Both the position numbers and the translations under genes were made by a program. A stretch of DNA of 64,000 bases from Saururus chinensis (Eukaryota; Streptophyta; Magnoliopsida; Piperales; Saururaceae), in contig CP141143.1 of the NCBI GenBank assembly GCA_035235625.1, forward strand, positions 1,904,501 to 1,968,500. Direction: 5' to 3'. How positions within the stretch are numbered: position 1 is the first letter of the stretch; each line of letters opens with the position of its first letter. This document shows positions 35,300 through 47,517 of this stretch, in pieces. A model generated the notes under the pieces. The model was not told the origin of the DNA. It made no database searches and was given only the letters and a program-made list of their open reading frames with translations.

Positions 35300-36290
35300 A
35301 TTTTAACAACCCTTCCATCATAAGAACTATATAAAAACTAAAAACTGACAGATCTAGTAGCAACTACACATTATTTGAAAAAAATCTACCTAAAAAATAT
35401 AAATCATGCAAATGCTTAACATAAAAGTAAAGTAGAAGAAACACATATACCACATCATAGTATCCAAACCCTTGTGCTCGAAAGAAGTACAACAATTTCT
35501 ATAGTGACTTAAAAGACAGACAAAAATAGTAGAAATAAAGCAAAATGAACAAAATCCAACAGAAAAAAAACCATACTTTTTTTTTGGAACAATCAGATAC
35601 GCAATCAGCTCCACTAAAACAAATATCAATAGGAATATCAGGTATGACTGAAAGTTCAGTAGCAATTAACCATCAAATAGGATTCGTGACTCAGAAAGTA
35701 ATAAGAAATTCCTACCAAATAATACAAATAAAGAAATTAGGGGCTGAAGTTCACAATCCATAAGAAATCAAAACATCAATTTTTCAAATCTCTGTCTTGC
35801 ATAATTCTTCTTTCTGATTTTTTTTTCTGACAGGAATGGGTGATTCTGGATTAGATCTAAAAAACAAAAGCTAGTGTTTGGCGTGGTTTACGAGAATTTC
35901 TCATACATTAATCAATTTTCTAACTTTGGCATGTAGTGTACTTGTAAATTATCTATCTATTTTTCGGATTTGTGAATCTCTTCAAAGTTTACTGCTTTTC
36001 ATCATAGGTGTTTAGTGTCATTTTTTTTTAAAAGGCTGATCTGCTCTTTTGCACTTCATGGAACTTGGACGACGGCACATATTAAGGGGAAAAAAAAATA
36101 TTCCTTTCTAAATCCTAGACATTAATACATAAATTGTATTAATAAACAAAACAACCATTGTAAAAGAAAAAAATGATCAACCGAGTCTAGCATATTACAA
36201 CTGTAATGAACCATAATTGATACCAAACTTGAAGAGGAAAAAACGGATGAAAAGGCAGCATTTTAACATGCCTCTGGATGTAGAGTTGAT
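35300..36290. other. Non-coding interior of the large MULE, right side
   Basis: AT-rich sequence upstream of the transposase start. It probably includes the transposase leader and promoter. No further gene is visible. Confidence 0.45.
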
Positions 36291-36850
36291 GGGTTCAATC
36301 TTACAGCTCCTGCAGAACCCTCTCCTTTCGTTTCGTCATCTCAAGTGGGGCAAAGTATCAGTGGCTAGTCGGAGTCCGGAATGATTAGTAGGAGGGGTGG
36401 ATGGTCAGTTATAGGAGAGCTTTTAGATAAGATGTGATGCGGTATCAGTGATTGATCGGCGGGGTGAACTGCTGCCAATGAGCATTTAGGGCCTATGTGG
36501 TGTTGGGGAGAGCAGGGCGACAATCTGGAGAGAGGCAGCGTCATGAGGAGTGCTATAGTGGGAGGGAGGGCGACGAACCTGGAGAGGCGGCATGGGAGAA
36601 CCTGGATGGCGACGGACCTAGAGAGGCAGCCTGGGGAGTTTCGCAGCGGGAGGGCGACAAACACAGGGGGGTGGAACCGTAGCGGGAAAATGGGGGCGAT
36701 ATTAGGCGTCCTTTTGTCTATTTCAAAATCAAGCTTTTAACTGGGGTCAAGTGAATCACTAGTTGCCCAAGGCTCAACATTAACTTATGCGCAGAAAATT
36801 TTCCTACGAACTATGCGCAGGCTAACTCATCTCATATATATATATATATA

Positions 36851-36975
36851 GGAAAAAGTTTATATGAGCCCGGGTTCATATACGCCTACGTGAGCCCGGG
36901 CTCTATGGGCCATTGGATTTACATCTGGCGGCCCATATACGCCTATATGAGCCCGGGCTCGTATAAATAGGACTC
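36851..36975. mobile_element. Short (TA)n-flanked MITE, Micron-like (copy 1)
   Basis: The left end GGAAAAAGTTTATATGAGCC follows (TA)n directly. The right end in reverse reads GAGTCCTATTTATACGAGCC and is followed by another (TA)n tract. Inside are several GAGCCCGGGC(T/C) palindromes and GGATTTACATCTGGCGGCCC. Elements embedded in (TA)n microsatellites were described in rice under the name Micron; membership here is inferred from the setting, not from sequence comparison. The (TA)n on its left is the same tract that ends the 10.2-kb element. Confidence 0.7.
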
Positions 36976-37565
36976 ATATATATATATATATATACATATA
37001 TAGTTACAAATTATTACTTTTTTACAATTTAAGTCATTGTTGACATAGATTCATTTTATTTAGACTAAATATGCGTAGAGTTCAAATATAATATTATCCA
37101 ATAATTTTTTAATAAGAGATCTCGTCATAAACTATTATAAAGGACATCTATTATCATATTCAACTTTTATAATTACCAAAAAGTTAATACGTTATTGGGC
37201 ACATATTTTCATGACCGAGACATGTTGTTGAATCAAGATTTGACAATGCATGTATTTTTTCTGCTCACCCCCAAATTTACGGGCATTATGTAATTAAAAT
37301 TACGTGTGTGTGAACGAAATTGTGTTAACAAAATTTCAATGCATATGCATTTGCCCACCTCTGCAAAGATTTTAGCGCTACTTCTTATTGGCAATTACTT
37401 TTTTTTCTTTTTAAGAATTGGTAGTTACGTTTTTTTTTGTTTTTAAGAATTGGTAATTACATTTTTTCCCTTTTAAGAATTAGTAGTTACTTGGTGAAAG
37501 GTGATATTCCTAATCTACTTTTTGTACACTAAAAGTCTACTTTAACTTCTCATTTGATAGAGAAG

Positions 37566-37568
<3 letters not shown>

Positions 37569-37610
<42 letters not shown>
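37569..37610. repeat. (TA)n microsatellite of about 42 bp
   Basis: A pure TA run directly left of the second Micron-like MITE. A further (TA)n tract follows that element at 37788-37803. Confidence 0.9.
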
Positions 37611-37614
<4 letters not shown>

Positions 37615-37788
37615 CCATTTATATGAGCCCGGGCTCTATGGGCTGTCGGATTTACATCTGGCGGCCCATAATACTCGTGGGTTTAAATGCCCATGAGTAT
37701 TATGAGCCGCTAGATATAAATCCGACGGCCCATAGAGCCCGGGTTCACGTAGGTTTATATAAGTCCGGGCTCATATAAACTTTTTTCA
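37611..37788. mobile_element. Short (TA)n-flanked MITE, Micron-like (copy 2)
   Basis: The element is nearly palindromic. The left arm holds ATTTATATGAGCCCGGGCTC and GGATTTACATCTGGCGGCCC. The right arm in reverse starts GAAAAAAGTTTATATGAGCC and contains the same blocks. A centre near 37670-37710 also pairs with itself (CATAATACTCGTGGGTTTAA against its reverse). (TA)n borders both sides. The copy shares its ends with copy 1 at 36851-36975. Confidence 0.75.
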
Positions 37789-37804
37789 TATATATATATA
37801 TATG

Positions 37805-38000
37805 TACTCCATCTCTCCCATATTAATAGCTCTTTTTGAAAAAAAAATATTTATCCTATATTAATAGCTCCATTTAGATCAATTTAAGCTGTTGTTGGGC
37901 ACTTCAAGAGCGTAACTTCCACTATTCTCTACGAGTTTTACTATCTAATAAAAATAAATATTTTTCTAAATAGAGTTATTAATATGAGACAAAAAAAGTA
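37805..38000. mobile_element. Stowaway-like MITE
   Basis: The left end reads CTCCATCTCTCCCATATTAA and the right end in reverse reads CTTTTTTTGTCTCATATTAA, each bordered by TA. Both continue into AGCTC/AACTC. CTCC(A/C)TC(T/C) ends with a TA target duplication are typical of Stowaway elements of the Tc1/mariner superfamily. There is no coding sequence. Confidence 0.65.
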
Positions 38001-39130
38001 TAATAAAATAAATATTTAATAAATAAATTATCATTAAATAACTAAAACCTTTTCTTTCTTGTCGCCAGGTTGCCTTCAATTATATAGGACGATGCATCGT
38101 GCCATCGTGTGCCCGGTTTTAATTAAAGGAAATGTTTTGATGACCGGGTTCCGTGACTAACTATATAGAAAAGTTATGTAACTGTCTCCAATGTCAAGCT
38201 TTTATGTACCATGACAGAACCCCTGTCAGTAAGCCTGGTTATGAAGCCGGGTCAGATTAGATGCGTCCGTACATGTGCTCACTCTTTGCTACTCCTTTTA
38301 GCGTCCCCAAGCACGATGGCATGCACCAGGTCGAATGGTACGTTAGCGCAGTCAGACTCAAACTCCTCATGCCTGGATTTGGCCTCAAGAACACAATAAG
38401 CATAGAAACCTATTTGTGGAGATGACGTGCTCCATGCGTGATTTTATTTACTTGTAGCAACGTTCTTGCGTAGATAATGACAATGGACCAAGAAAAGAAG
38501 ATGGCCGTGAGCACGGTGGGAAGCTGGACACTGACACCCCTCTCTAGATTACCTAAAAGAGTGGTTAACACTTACAAGGTGGGATTCATGCATGCCATGA
38601 CTTTTTACGAGAAGTTTCAAGTGAAATATGCTGATACATGAAGAAAATACATAAATAATCTGTTTCTTGCCAACTTTAAGGGAACAACGACTATCTAACA
38701 CGGTAACAAAGCTCAAAGTTCTAGGAGGACACCGGCTTTAGTCCCGTTGGATGCAGGTGTCTGTTCCCTTATGTATGTTACATACAAAGCTTGATGAATG
38801 CTTACAAGCGCTGGGAAGTATTGAAATATGAAGTAAGCAGCTCAAGCTTTTGGTAACAACAGTTATTAAACAATGTACATTCCGACTCTCCTGCTTTATG
38901 GTATATATATAATAAGTTAATAAGTGTGCGAATTGGGGCACTTGAGCAAACATATGGACAATAAAAAAAACATCCACTATTATAAGCTCATAAACTATTT
39001 GCTTACATCAACTGGCATTCTTAACATTTACTAGTAAATACAAGACTACTGGTCAAATATATAATCATGGTACGTCAGTAAACCACTACTAAAATAATGT
39101 TAGATTTAAAAAATGTGACAAAATATCCTG
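38001..39130. other. Intergenic DNA downstream of EXECUTER2
   Basis: No gene is supported. The right part, from about 38.9 kb, is probably the 3' untranslated region and terminator of the minus-strand EX2 gene. A GC-richer patch at 38200-38400 has no recognisable product. Confidence 0.45.
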
Positions 39131-42100
39131 TCACTCTGGGAGTTTGAGACGATCAAACAACACCAGAAAGCTATGTCCGGGAACAACATACAGGAAACCG
39201 AGTTCAGCCCCTCTAAGATGCTGCCCTAGACCCTGCAATAGATACATCAATCCAATGTTTATAAATTGCATATTCACATAAAATGCATTAATTTCTTTTA
39301 CTCAACCGAGACCAGAGTTCAAACAACAATTCAGCAAATCGACATGCCAAAGGTTCAAGGTCTGCCAAGTTTGTAGCTTTGAGTTAGTTTCTATATTACC
39401 TTGCCACTTAGCTGGAGTAATTCGCCATCTACCCACTGCGGGTTCCGGAATCCTGGTTCGGCTATTCTTCCTTGTCCTTTATAACTAGCATTCTGCATCA
39501 AGTGAAACATGAAAAGCTCAGATAGTAGCTAGGCTCTCGGTCTCCCATTACCCTTTTTCCTACTCATCAGCTTTGCTGTATCCAATCTTCAAATATACAT
39601 CTTAAACTTATTCCGTACCCAGTCTCCCATATACAGGTCAAAGAGCAGAACGGCTACAATCCTCATCTTACTATGTGCACATAACTATTCTGATTCTAAA
39701 CTGGTTCCCGTTAAATCATCAATCTTAAATCGACCCCACACACAAAAGGCTATGTGGTCGGAAGAGATGCCCACTTCTACTACCATTAATGCAAACACTT
39801 TTGCTCCAGATGAGTGAAGCAAAATAATAAAAGATCTTTGCCCAGGAATAGAGAAAGATTGAATTAGAAACATGACCTACTAGCCATAAAAGATATCATA
39901 ATAAAATAAAGAAGTTATCGTCTACCTACAGTTGCATGCTGAGGCCAAGGGAAAATATGGACCCAAGGTAGTTTCTGAAACCTGAACATGCGCCCCTAAC
40001 ATACATAATATCACTCCGCCCCCCCACCCTCCTACCACAGACACACACACACACACATTAAGTCTCTCTCTTAAGTAAATGTAATCGAGAGTTATCATGG
40101 CCCATATTATTACAAATTGAGATGCAACAAAAAATAATACTATAAACATATTACCACTCCCAACTCGTCAGGATATATTCCCCTGTTTTCCAGGCGGTTC
40201 CCTCTCCCAATTTTTGCACGAAATGTGACCTGAAAATATGGAAACTAAATGCCAAGAGACCGCACTACAAAACAAAAATCAATTACCAAGAAAACTACAA
40301 ACCTCTCCAGCAGGCACGTTAAGGTCACCAGTCAGCTTTACTGCTTCAACATACTCAAAAAGTTCTACATCAGAAATCTCACTCATATTATCATCCCGAG
40401 ACCAGTATCCAAACTTACGTCTCAACTGTATCACCTCTGTACCATATGGACCGAATGCACCAACATATAAGCCTGCTTAGTAACCATTCTATAGTGTAAG
40501 TAACAGCCTAGAAACCTTCCTGAATAAGTTGTAGAAGTAAATAATATGGGTCTCACCATCAAATGGGTCTAAACTGTCTTGTGCGGCGGTGATTCTACTA
40601 AAATTTGTACTTGTAGATAATCTCTTTCGCATCTCTGCCTGGCTCAGAGCAAGTTTTACAATCTCACGTACATCTTTAGAAACCTAAAGTAAAGTTAGTA
40701 TTAAAATATTTTATTTCTGTTTTCATAAGAGGGGATAAAAGAAGCGCAGAACTGCAGATGAACTTTTTCCTAGCAAAGAGTCCTAAAATCTCCATTGATA
40801 AAAGCTATAGTAATTTTTTTTCTGCTGTTAATATACTCATTCCCTAAATAATGAAGAACTACTATTTATCTGAGCTACTTCCAAATTTTCCAGAGAAGTA
40901 AATAAGTAATTATATGATAGCTACCTTCTTAGGAGCACTGTGTTTGCTCCAAAAGGCTTTAACCACATCAGCAGGCATCAGTTCAGAAAGCTCCTGTGCG
41001 GCAATTGCTGCAACTTTCAGTCTTGATGCTCTACTGCCTCCAACATCTGGATCTTTATCCTGACTAGGAATGTTAAGTACAAAAGAATCTCTCTCCATAT
41101 TTTTTATTTCTGCAGGCATACGGAGGTAAGTCTTTGGCATGATATCCTCTTTATTATTTAAAACCCCACCAATGAAGAGATTGACAGGCTTTTCCCCTCC
41201 CTCTCTAATATCTTCATCTCCTTCTAATCTAAATGCTTCATCATCTAGCGTAATGGCCTCATCATCAGAATTTTGTGCAGAACCAGTCTGTTTATTTTCT
41301 TCCCCTCGAACAGATTCCTCCAAGGAATTGTTGTCTCCCTTTGTTTCTTCTGAAATATCTATGTTCATAACTTTGACTTTCAAACCTGGAATTCTCTCTT
41401 TCAGAAAACTTATAACACTTTTAATTCCTTCTTCAGTAGCCTCCTTACTCATTACATTCTTCTTTGCACTATTCTCTATTTCGCTCCCATCATCACTAAT
41501 TGTGCCATCTTCTGACACAGACTCTTCAGAGTCAGAAGCTGGAGAATTATCTTCATTTCTTGATGGCATTAATGCAGAAAGTGTGGTACTCCCTTTTGAT
41601 GATTGCATATATACTACCTGAGAAAAAATATGGAGTTCTAAGAAACTCATTAAGAAATCAAATTAGGGCAATGCTTACAATCATGCTCTACAATCTCCAC
41701 TTGAGATTCTCACTACTCATAGAGGTTGAAGTGAAGAACTCCATTGCAGCTGAAAAGAGGTCTAACCAAACACAAAGGTTGTTGACTTGAAAAGCAAATC
41801 ACTTCAATCACCAGGGATAGAATACACCCCAAATCCAAGTTCCTCACAAGTAACACACTCAGTGAGACCTTTAATAAGTCAATCATAGAACATGACCAAT
41901 TTGAAGGTTCTTCTTCCTCTCTCTATCTCTCCTTTTTTTTTTTTGACAAATGAAAGTGTAACTGGAGCATCCTTTGGAAGTGATTTATCATAGACCTTCA
42001 AGCTTTTCCAAATTAGTAGAGAAAATATGCTAAAAGGCAGTTCCCCTCTTACTTGCATAACATATCCCTCATCCAAATCCTTGACAAGAAATATCTCAAA

Positions 42101-43346
42101 CAATGGGCTACCAGGAGATCCCGTCATCAACTGTCTGAAAAAATTAAAAAAATAGGAAAAGTAGTAAAGAGACTAAAAACTATTACTAACAAATTAAGAA
42201 TTGTCAAAAATCAGCAAAACAAGATAAATAGTTACCTCGGACTGTAACTCCTAGCGACATATCTACCAACACCTGGAGTAATACGAACTATCCTGCCAAA
42301 TAAATCAGTAGAATCCTTTGACAAGCCTACCCACCAACCTATCTGCAAAACAGGAAATTTCAATTCAAATTTCCATGGCAAATATCGATAGCATGACATG
42401 TAAACAGTAGCAACTACAAAAATTGTTAGGGTCCTACATTAGTAATCTCGCACATTACTAGTTAATGAGTGGTTGATCGAGTATCAAAAGAGTCAAGATA
42501 GCCGCATAAATAGCCGACAAGGCACCAATGTGTGTGTATGAGTATAGCTCCATAAATAGCCAACAAGGCACCAATGTGTGTGTTTGAGTGAGAAAGACGT
42601 GGAGCACTTAACAGGTAAATTGAAATACTACCAGCCCAATTCCTGCAATTCTCTGCAGGTTAGATGCATCTTGATAGCGCTCTTCCTCCACTGCACTCTG
42701 TCATTCAATGACAAGGGTTAGATCAATAGAAATAAACCATTTCGTATTGGATGAATCGATTGCGATAACCTTCAGTTGGGACAAAACTTCAGCAACTGTG
42801 TCATTGGATGCTGCTTCAGAAATGGCCTCTTTCAGCTTCGCAGCTTCCTCAAACTCTTCTTTTTCAATAGCTTCTTTTAGCTGAAACTGCAGAAATCAGT
42901 AAAAGAAGTAATCTGAGAGTAGTTAGGGATTTCAAGAAGTGATAACAGATACAAGGATTATATTATCGTAAATGTTTTTTTGATGGAGTCGTGACTGCAG
43001 GCGTATCATGCATTGAGACATTTACAATGATGCCAAGCTGGATTGCATATATATTTTTTTCTGAAAAAAATGATTAGATGGGTACGTAGAGAGAGGTTGA
43101 TAGGCTTTCTGCTTCGTCGATTTCAGAGAAGTGTTGGCTCCAGCGGACCCAATTCCAATCTGAAGAGAAGCTGCTACAACAAATAACACCACAAGTTTTT
43201 CGATTTTTTGAGATGGGCGTGTGGAGGAACGGGGCGGGTGGAAGGCGTAGGCTGGGCGCCGCTTTGGCCGACGAACCGAGAACTGGGTGTCCGCACAAGA
43301 GCGTTGCAGGCGGATTTTGCAGATTGAATTGGATAGTAAACCCCAT
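39131..43346 (-). CDS. EX2: EXECUTER2, chloroplast singlet-oxygen signalling protein
   Basis: Eleven minus-strand exons join in frame: 43346-43086, 42886-42770, 42697-42632, 42342-42236, 42134-42053, 41617-40925, 40683-40557, 40472-40303, 40229-40155, 39492-39400 and 39232-39131, giving 630 residues. EXECUTER proteins are thylakoid-associated and relay singlet-oxygen signals from plastid to nucleus. The first ~60 residues look like a plastid transit peptide. Then come [19 protein letters not shown], a UVR-type motif ([18 protein letters not shown]) and [21 protein letters not shown] large acidic exon 6 has [21 protein letters not shown] and [12 protein letters not shown], and the C-terminal domain has [18 protein letters not shown] and [20 protein letters not shown]. 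Features such as PADVVKAFW and the final DRLKLPE fit EX2 better than EX1. The Trp in NPQWVDGE corresponds to the oxidation-sensitive Trp reported for EX1. No defect was seen. Confidence 0.96.
42499..42590. repeat. 46-bp tandem duplication in an EX2 intron
   Basis: Units start at 42499 and 42545 and share CATAAATAGCC and ACAAGGCACCAATGTGTGTG, with about four differences. It lies in the intron between exons 3 and 4 and does not touch splice sites. Confidence 0.85.
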
Positions 43347-44402
43347 GTTTTTTTTCCCAAGTACAGTACTCCTACTATCTATATATTTTAACGTATAACT
43401 CTCCCAGCAGTAGATATCGCATCTCAAATTCCATAGCCCATAAAGGAGACGAGTAGTAGTGACCTCCGGCAGTTGAGAGAAGAGAGGGGTTCGAGGAGAC
43501 GGACGATGGACGCAGGAGTTGAAGACGGAAGGATGCGGCAATTTGCCAGGATTAGGAACCAGGAGACGGATAACATAAACGCACTGGTCACTGGATTTTT
43601 CCGATTTTTCTCATGGGCCGTGGGCCTCATTAGGCCCCGAGCCGAGGCCCGTGGGCCTCGAGCACCCACAGGCCACGAAAGGACGTTGTCATGACTCGCA
43701 CATGGCTTGCGTAAATAACCCCATTATTTGCGGTCGAGAGGAATATTCTGTGTGATAACCGAGCAAGTATTTGTCGGGTCGGGTCTGAAAACGGACACAA
43801 AATCGGCACGGACGGACAGGTATGCAAAACCGCGTAAGTGGGGGGGTTGGCCCGGCTGTGGCCGCCGTGCAGAGGCAATTAAAAAAAAATGGCGGTTCAA
43901 ACACGGCATAGAATTGGGCATATTGGGGAAAGCGGGGGAGGTAAATGCAATATTTCCAAAAACACGGGAAAGCGCCGAAAGAGCATAGCTCATCAGTGTC
44001 TCCACTCTGCAACCCTCAACGTCATCATCAACCCCGCCCCGCCCCCATCGGCCCTTCCCTCTGCGAGACAAAGAACATTCCGCCAGCTCCCATTTCCCTC
44101 CCCCCCCGCCGCAGCTTTCTCTGCACCTTCGCATCCAAGTCTCTATAAGGGTTCAGCGAAAGGCCGATTGGATTCCTTGGGTTTCGTTTCTTCGTCGCAT
44201 GTCTCCATTCTGAATATATTTTAGAGTAAATTTTTGCCGTATCTCTTGCTCTCAGCTTAGAGACGATCCGCTCCTATTCCTCACACCTTCGCATTCCTCC
44301 GTCCCAGCCTCTGGTTCTCGGCTTCTTCGCTCAGTCAATGAAGTTGGCGTCCTGACTGCACTCTCCGAAATTTCCGCTCCCTCCCTTGGGTCTTCTTCCT
44401 TT
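43347..44402. promoter_or_regulatory. Divergent promoter shared by EX2 and the 21-exon gene
   Basis: The two start codons point away from each other 1,056 bp apart, leaving one short region for both promoters and leaders. Three TGGGCC site II motifs lie within 44 bp (43614-43619, 43621-43626, 43652-43657), with GGCCC copies on the other strand. Such motifs bind TCP factors and are common upstream of nuclear genes for plastid, mitochondrial and translation proteins. The stretch from 43800 to 44400 is pyrimidine-rich and GC-rich and is probably the leader of the plus-strand gene. No TATA box stands out, as is usual for such promoters. Confidence 0.65.
44338..44355 (+). CDS. Five-codon upstream ORF in the leader of the 21-exon gene
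   Basis: ATG at 44338 opens MKLAS and stops at 44355, 47 bases before the main ATG at 44403. If the leader is transcribed unspliced through here, this uORF could lower translation of the main frame. I cannot show that this part is in the mature transcript. Confidence 0.35.
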   Translation: MKLAS

Positions 44403-47400
44403 ATGGGAGCTTACGATGGAAATGGCAGGAACGAGACTTCCTACGTAGGGGACACCCGATCCCAGTGGAGCTCCCCCATGGACCACCGCGGAACCGGGAA
44501 TTTGGTCGGGCATTTCTCCGGGCTGGCCGTCGACGATGCTTCCTCCAAAGAGAGCTTGTTCCAGGTCAAGAAGGCCGTGGAGGACGCCGAGAACACCATT
44601 AAGCAGCAGGTTTGGGCCTCGTTTGAAAAGTTTCCTTTTTATTAATATATCTGCTAAGCTGGATGAGAAGAGCTTAGGATCCGGATTTTTTGTGTGCTAA
44701 ATGGAACAAAAGTGTTAAAAAAATCCGTGGTTTTCATGTTGCACATTCTTTTTCGTTTTCTGCCTAAACTGGACATAGCTGAATTACGTGCTTGTTTGGT
44801 GTTCGCTGGACTAATGAAGTATAGATCTGTCTTTTCATGTGTTATTACTTACTATTCTTTAATGACGTCCCTGCACCCTTCATTTGAATTTCTGTCTGTC
44901 AACTACTTGAGGCTCATCTGAAAGACGAGCCAACATTTGTGTCAAAGTATGGCATGACTTTCAAGTCAAGTTTCTTCTACGCCTTCACAGAGACAGCACG
45001 TTAATCCGTTTGGATGTTTCCCACTTCTTGATTTGAGACCTTTAATTGCTCATCTAAATTGCATTTTATTTTTTATTTCGGTTATGTGCGTCAAAACTTT
45101 ACAATAGTGCTTCGGCAGCTTTTAGTCATACTTGAAGGAAATTATTTGAATCATAATCTACATGATTGAACAACTGAGTTTATTTGTAGTGAATTTAACA
45201 TAGAATGTGATGTTGTTTCTGTCATTTCTATTTTTCAGTTAGAAGAAAACAACAAATTACGAATGGAACTTCAGATAAAAAACTGGGAACTGGATAGATA
45301 TGTAAGTTCCTTCACTCACCTCATCAATATCAGGACATTTGATGTATCTATTCTGCAAAAAATGTGCTCCAGCATTGTATTGAGGCTGGTTAAGGCCATC
45401 TTGAATGAATGCGTATTCCTTCTTGAGATTGCTGATGTTTACGACAGATTCATTTGGACGCAAGTGCTGAATCGAAGTGTCCAGGTATATTTGAGTACTT
45501 ATGTAGAGGCCCCTAGAAGAAAAAGAGGACAACCCAAGATGACTTGTTAGGAACTAGTGAGAAAAGACTTGGCAATGTAGGACTTTGATGTGGAAATGGT
45601 CTATGGTAGGCCAGAATGGCTACGCAAATTCAATGTTGCTGTGTCACCTTACAAATGGGATAAGGTGTTGATGATCATGATGATGATCCTTTTGGTCCTT
45701 AGATGTGGACATAAGATAAAAATCAGACACTAATTTATGTGTACATGGGCCACAAACATCTATATATGATCCTTGTAAGCTGTCATAATGATGTTCCTAC
45801 ATGATTCGTTTAGGTAAATAAAAATTATTCTTTTCAATGTGCTAGCCTGCTAGCTGTATTAGTCCAAGGAATGAGATATCAAGTAGAGATAACAGGTCAC
45901 AAAGTTTTTTTTTCCCACTCTTTTTAACAGTTGAAGCATTTTGTTTTTGTCAATTTTAGTTTTGAAGACATCTCTTCTGTTGTCTGACATTTTGTTTCGA
46001 TCATTCCTTGTCTCACATGACAAGTTACATTTCACTGGGAATTAAAACATGTTGCATCCATGCTAGTTTTCTTTCACTAGATAAGAGACTGTCTTGTGGA
46101 TAATTTGTTGCAGAAATGTTTGAACTGTTGTCATGGTTATTTTCATTTTTTCTTATTCTCTTTTTGAGGCAGAAAACGGATGGATCTACTATCCAAAATC
46201 CATCCATAGATGATAGGGGTGAACATAAATTAGGATCTGAGAAAGCACATGTACCAGTCACACCAAGCATGACTGAGGACCAAGCACGTGTAGAAAGTCG
46301 ACTGTATTCTGACAGCAGCAAGATGAATGGAACATTGGATATTCAACCAGGTGGAAGGCTAGGTGTAGATAGTATTGGAATTTCTCAATTCTCTTCACCA
46401 TCATCAAGATCCTTCTCTCCAAGCAGGTATCTTACACCTCTGCCTGAAAGGTGGCTTATACCTTTTGCATATTGTTAGATAATCATTGTTCCCAAAAGCT
46501 TGAGCAGTAAGGAAATGGATTATCAAAAGATTTATTTCATATTCCAACACTCCTCTGCACTTGCAAGCTTTGCACGTGAACATACATAAGGGTCTGCACA
46601 CTCACGTTCAACGGGACTAGAACTTACAACTGGGGTCCCGATATCATGTTAGATAACCATTGTTTCCCAAAAGCTTTTGGGAACAAAGGTTATCTAACAC
46701 ATACTGATTTTCAATTTGTATAGGAGTTTGTATTTTACTGTGTAAGATAATTGAATAAAAAAGTTTTTAGAAGCAGGATTTCAAGGTAGACAGTCTTGGG
46801 GAAACATGTATGAAACTAAAGTTTATGCTTGTATAGGTACCAAAAGGAGGGAGAAGATGACTCAAAATTTGGCTTACCTGAGCATGGATTAATGCGATTG
46901 TCCGAATTTAATAGTAGTAGTAATCAGTGGAAGCAGGTATTATCTCATTATTTGACAATATATTTATTCCAAATAACTTTTTTTATTACCGAAAGGAAGG
47001 AGAAGTAACTCTAAGCAGGTATTATGGTGAAACCAAATGCTTTGGAATGCAGGATCTGATTCTTAAAGTTAAAGAACATGAGGAAGAAATTGCACAGCTG
47101 AGAAAGCATTTAGCTGACTATTCTGTGAAGGTGGGACACTGAAATTTCTAATTCTGACAATGTTTGATCTGTTTTCCATTGTTTTCTTGTGCCAAACTAA
47201 TTGATCTCTACCTTACTTGATGGTTAGGAGGCACAAATATGCAATGAGAAGCATGTGCTTGAAAAGCGCATTGCCTATATGCGTTTGGTAAGAAGTTCTT
47301 TCGACAGTGCGCCTTTCCTTCTTGTACAGATGATGCATCTCTATTTTATGCTTAAAACCTTGTTTCATTTTTTATCAGGCTTTTGATCAACAACAACAAG

Positions 47401-47486
47401 ACTTGGTTGATGCTGCATCAAAAGCCCTAACATATAGACAAGACATAATTGAGGAGAATATACGTCTTACATATGCACTCCAGGTG

Positions 47487-47517
<31 letters not shown>

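Larger units (their letters stand above)
26608..36833. mobile_element. Probable 10.2-kb Mutator-like element with FAR1-type transposase, flanked by (TA)n
   Basis: The left end, after a (TA)n tract at 26592-26607, reads GAAAAAGTTAGCCT, and about 25 bp further in TCTACGCATA. The right end, read on the minus strand after the (TA)n tract at 36834-36850, reads GATGAGTTAGCCT, and further in TCTGCGCATA. These form inverted termini of about 40 bp with clear but imperfect identity. GC-rich, pyrimidine-biased zones follow both ends in mirrored orientation (26700-27360 and 36290-36720). Between them lie an FRS/MULE transposase gene (32979-35163, minus) and a JmjC gene fragment (28134-28755, plus). A hAT element and a smaller MULE have inserted later. 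The flanking (TA)n makes the target duplication unreadable. The alternative is that the two ends belong to different elements. Confidence 0.6.

Noticed and set aside
41139..41621. 160-codon plus-strand ORF
   Set aside because: Antisense shadow of the large acidic exon 6 of EX2.
43074..43541. 155-codon ORF starting upstream of the EX2 ATG
   Set aside because: It shares the EX2 exon 1 frame, but the transit-peptide-like start at 43346 fits the family better; the upstream part is probably leader.
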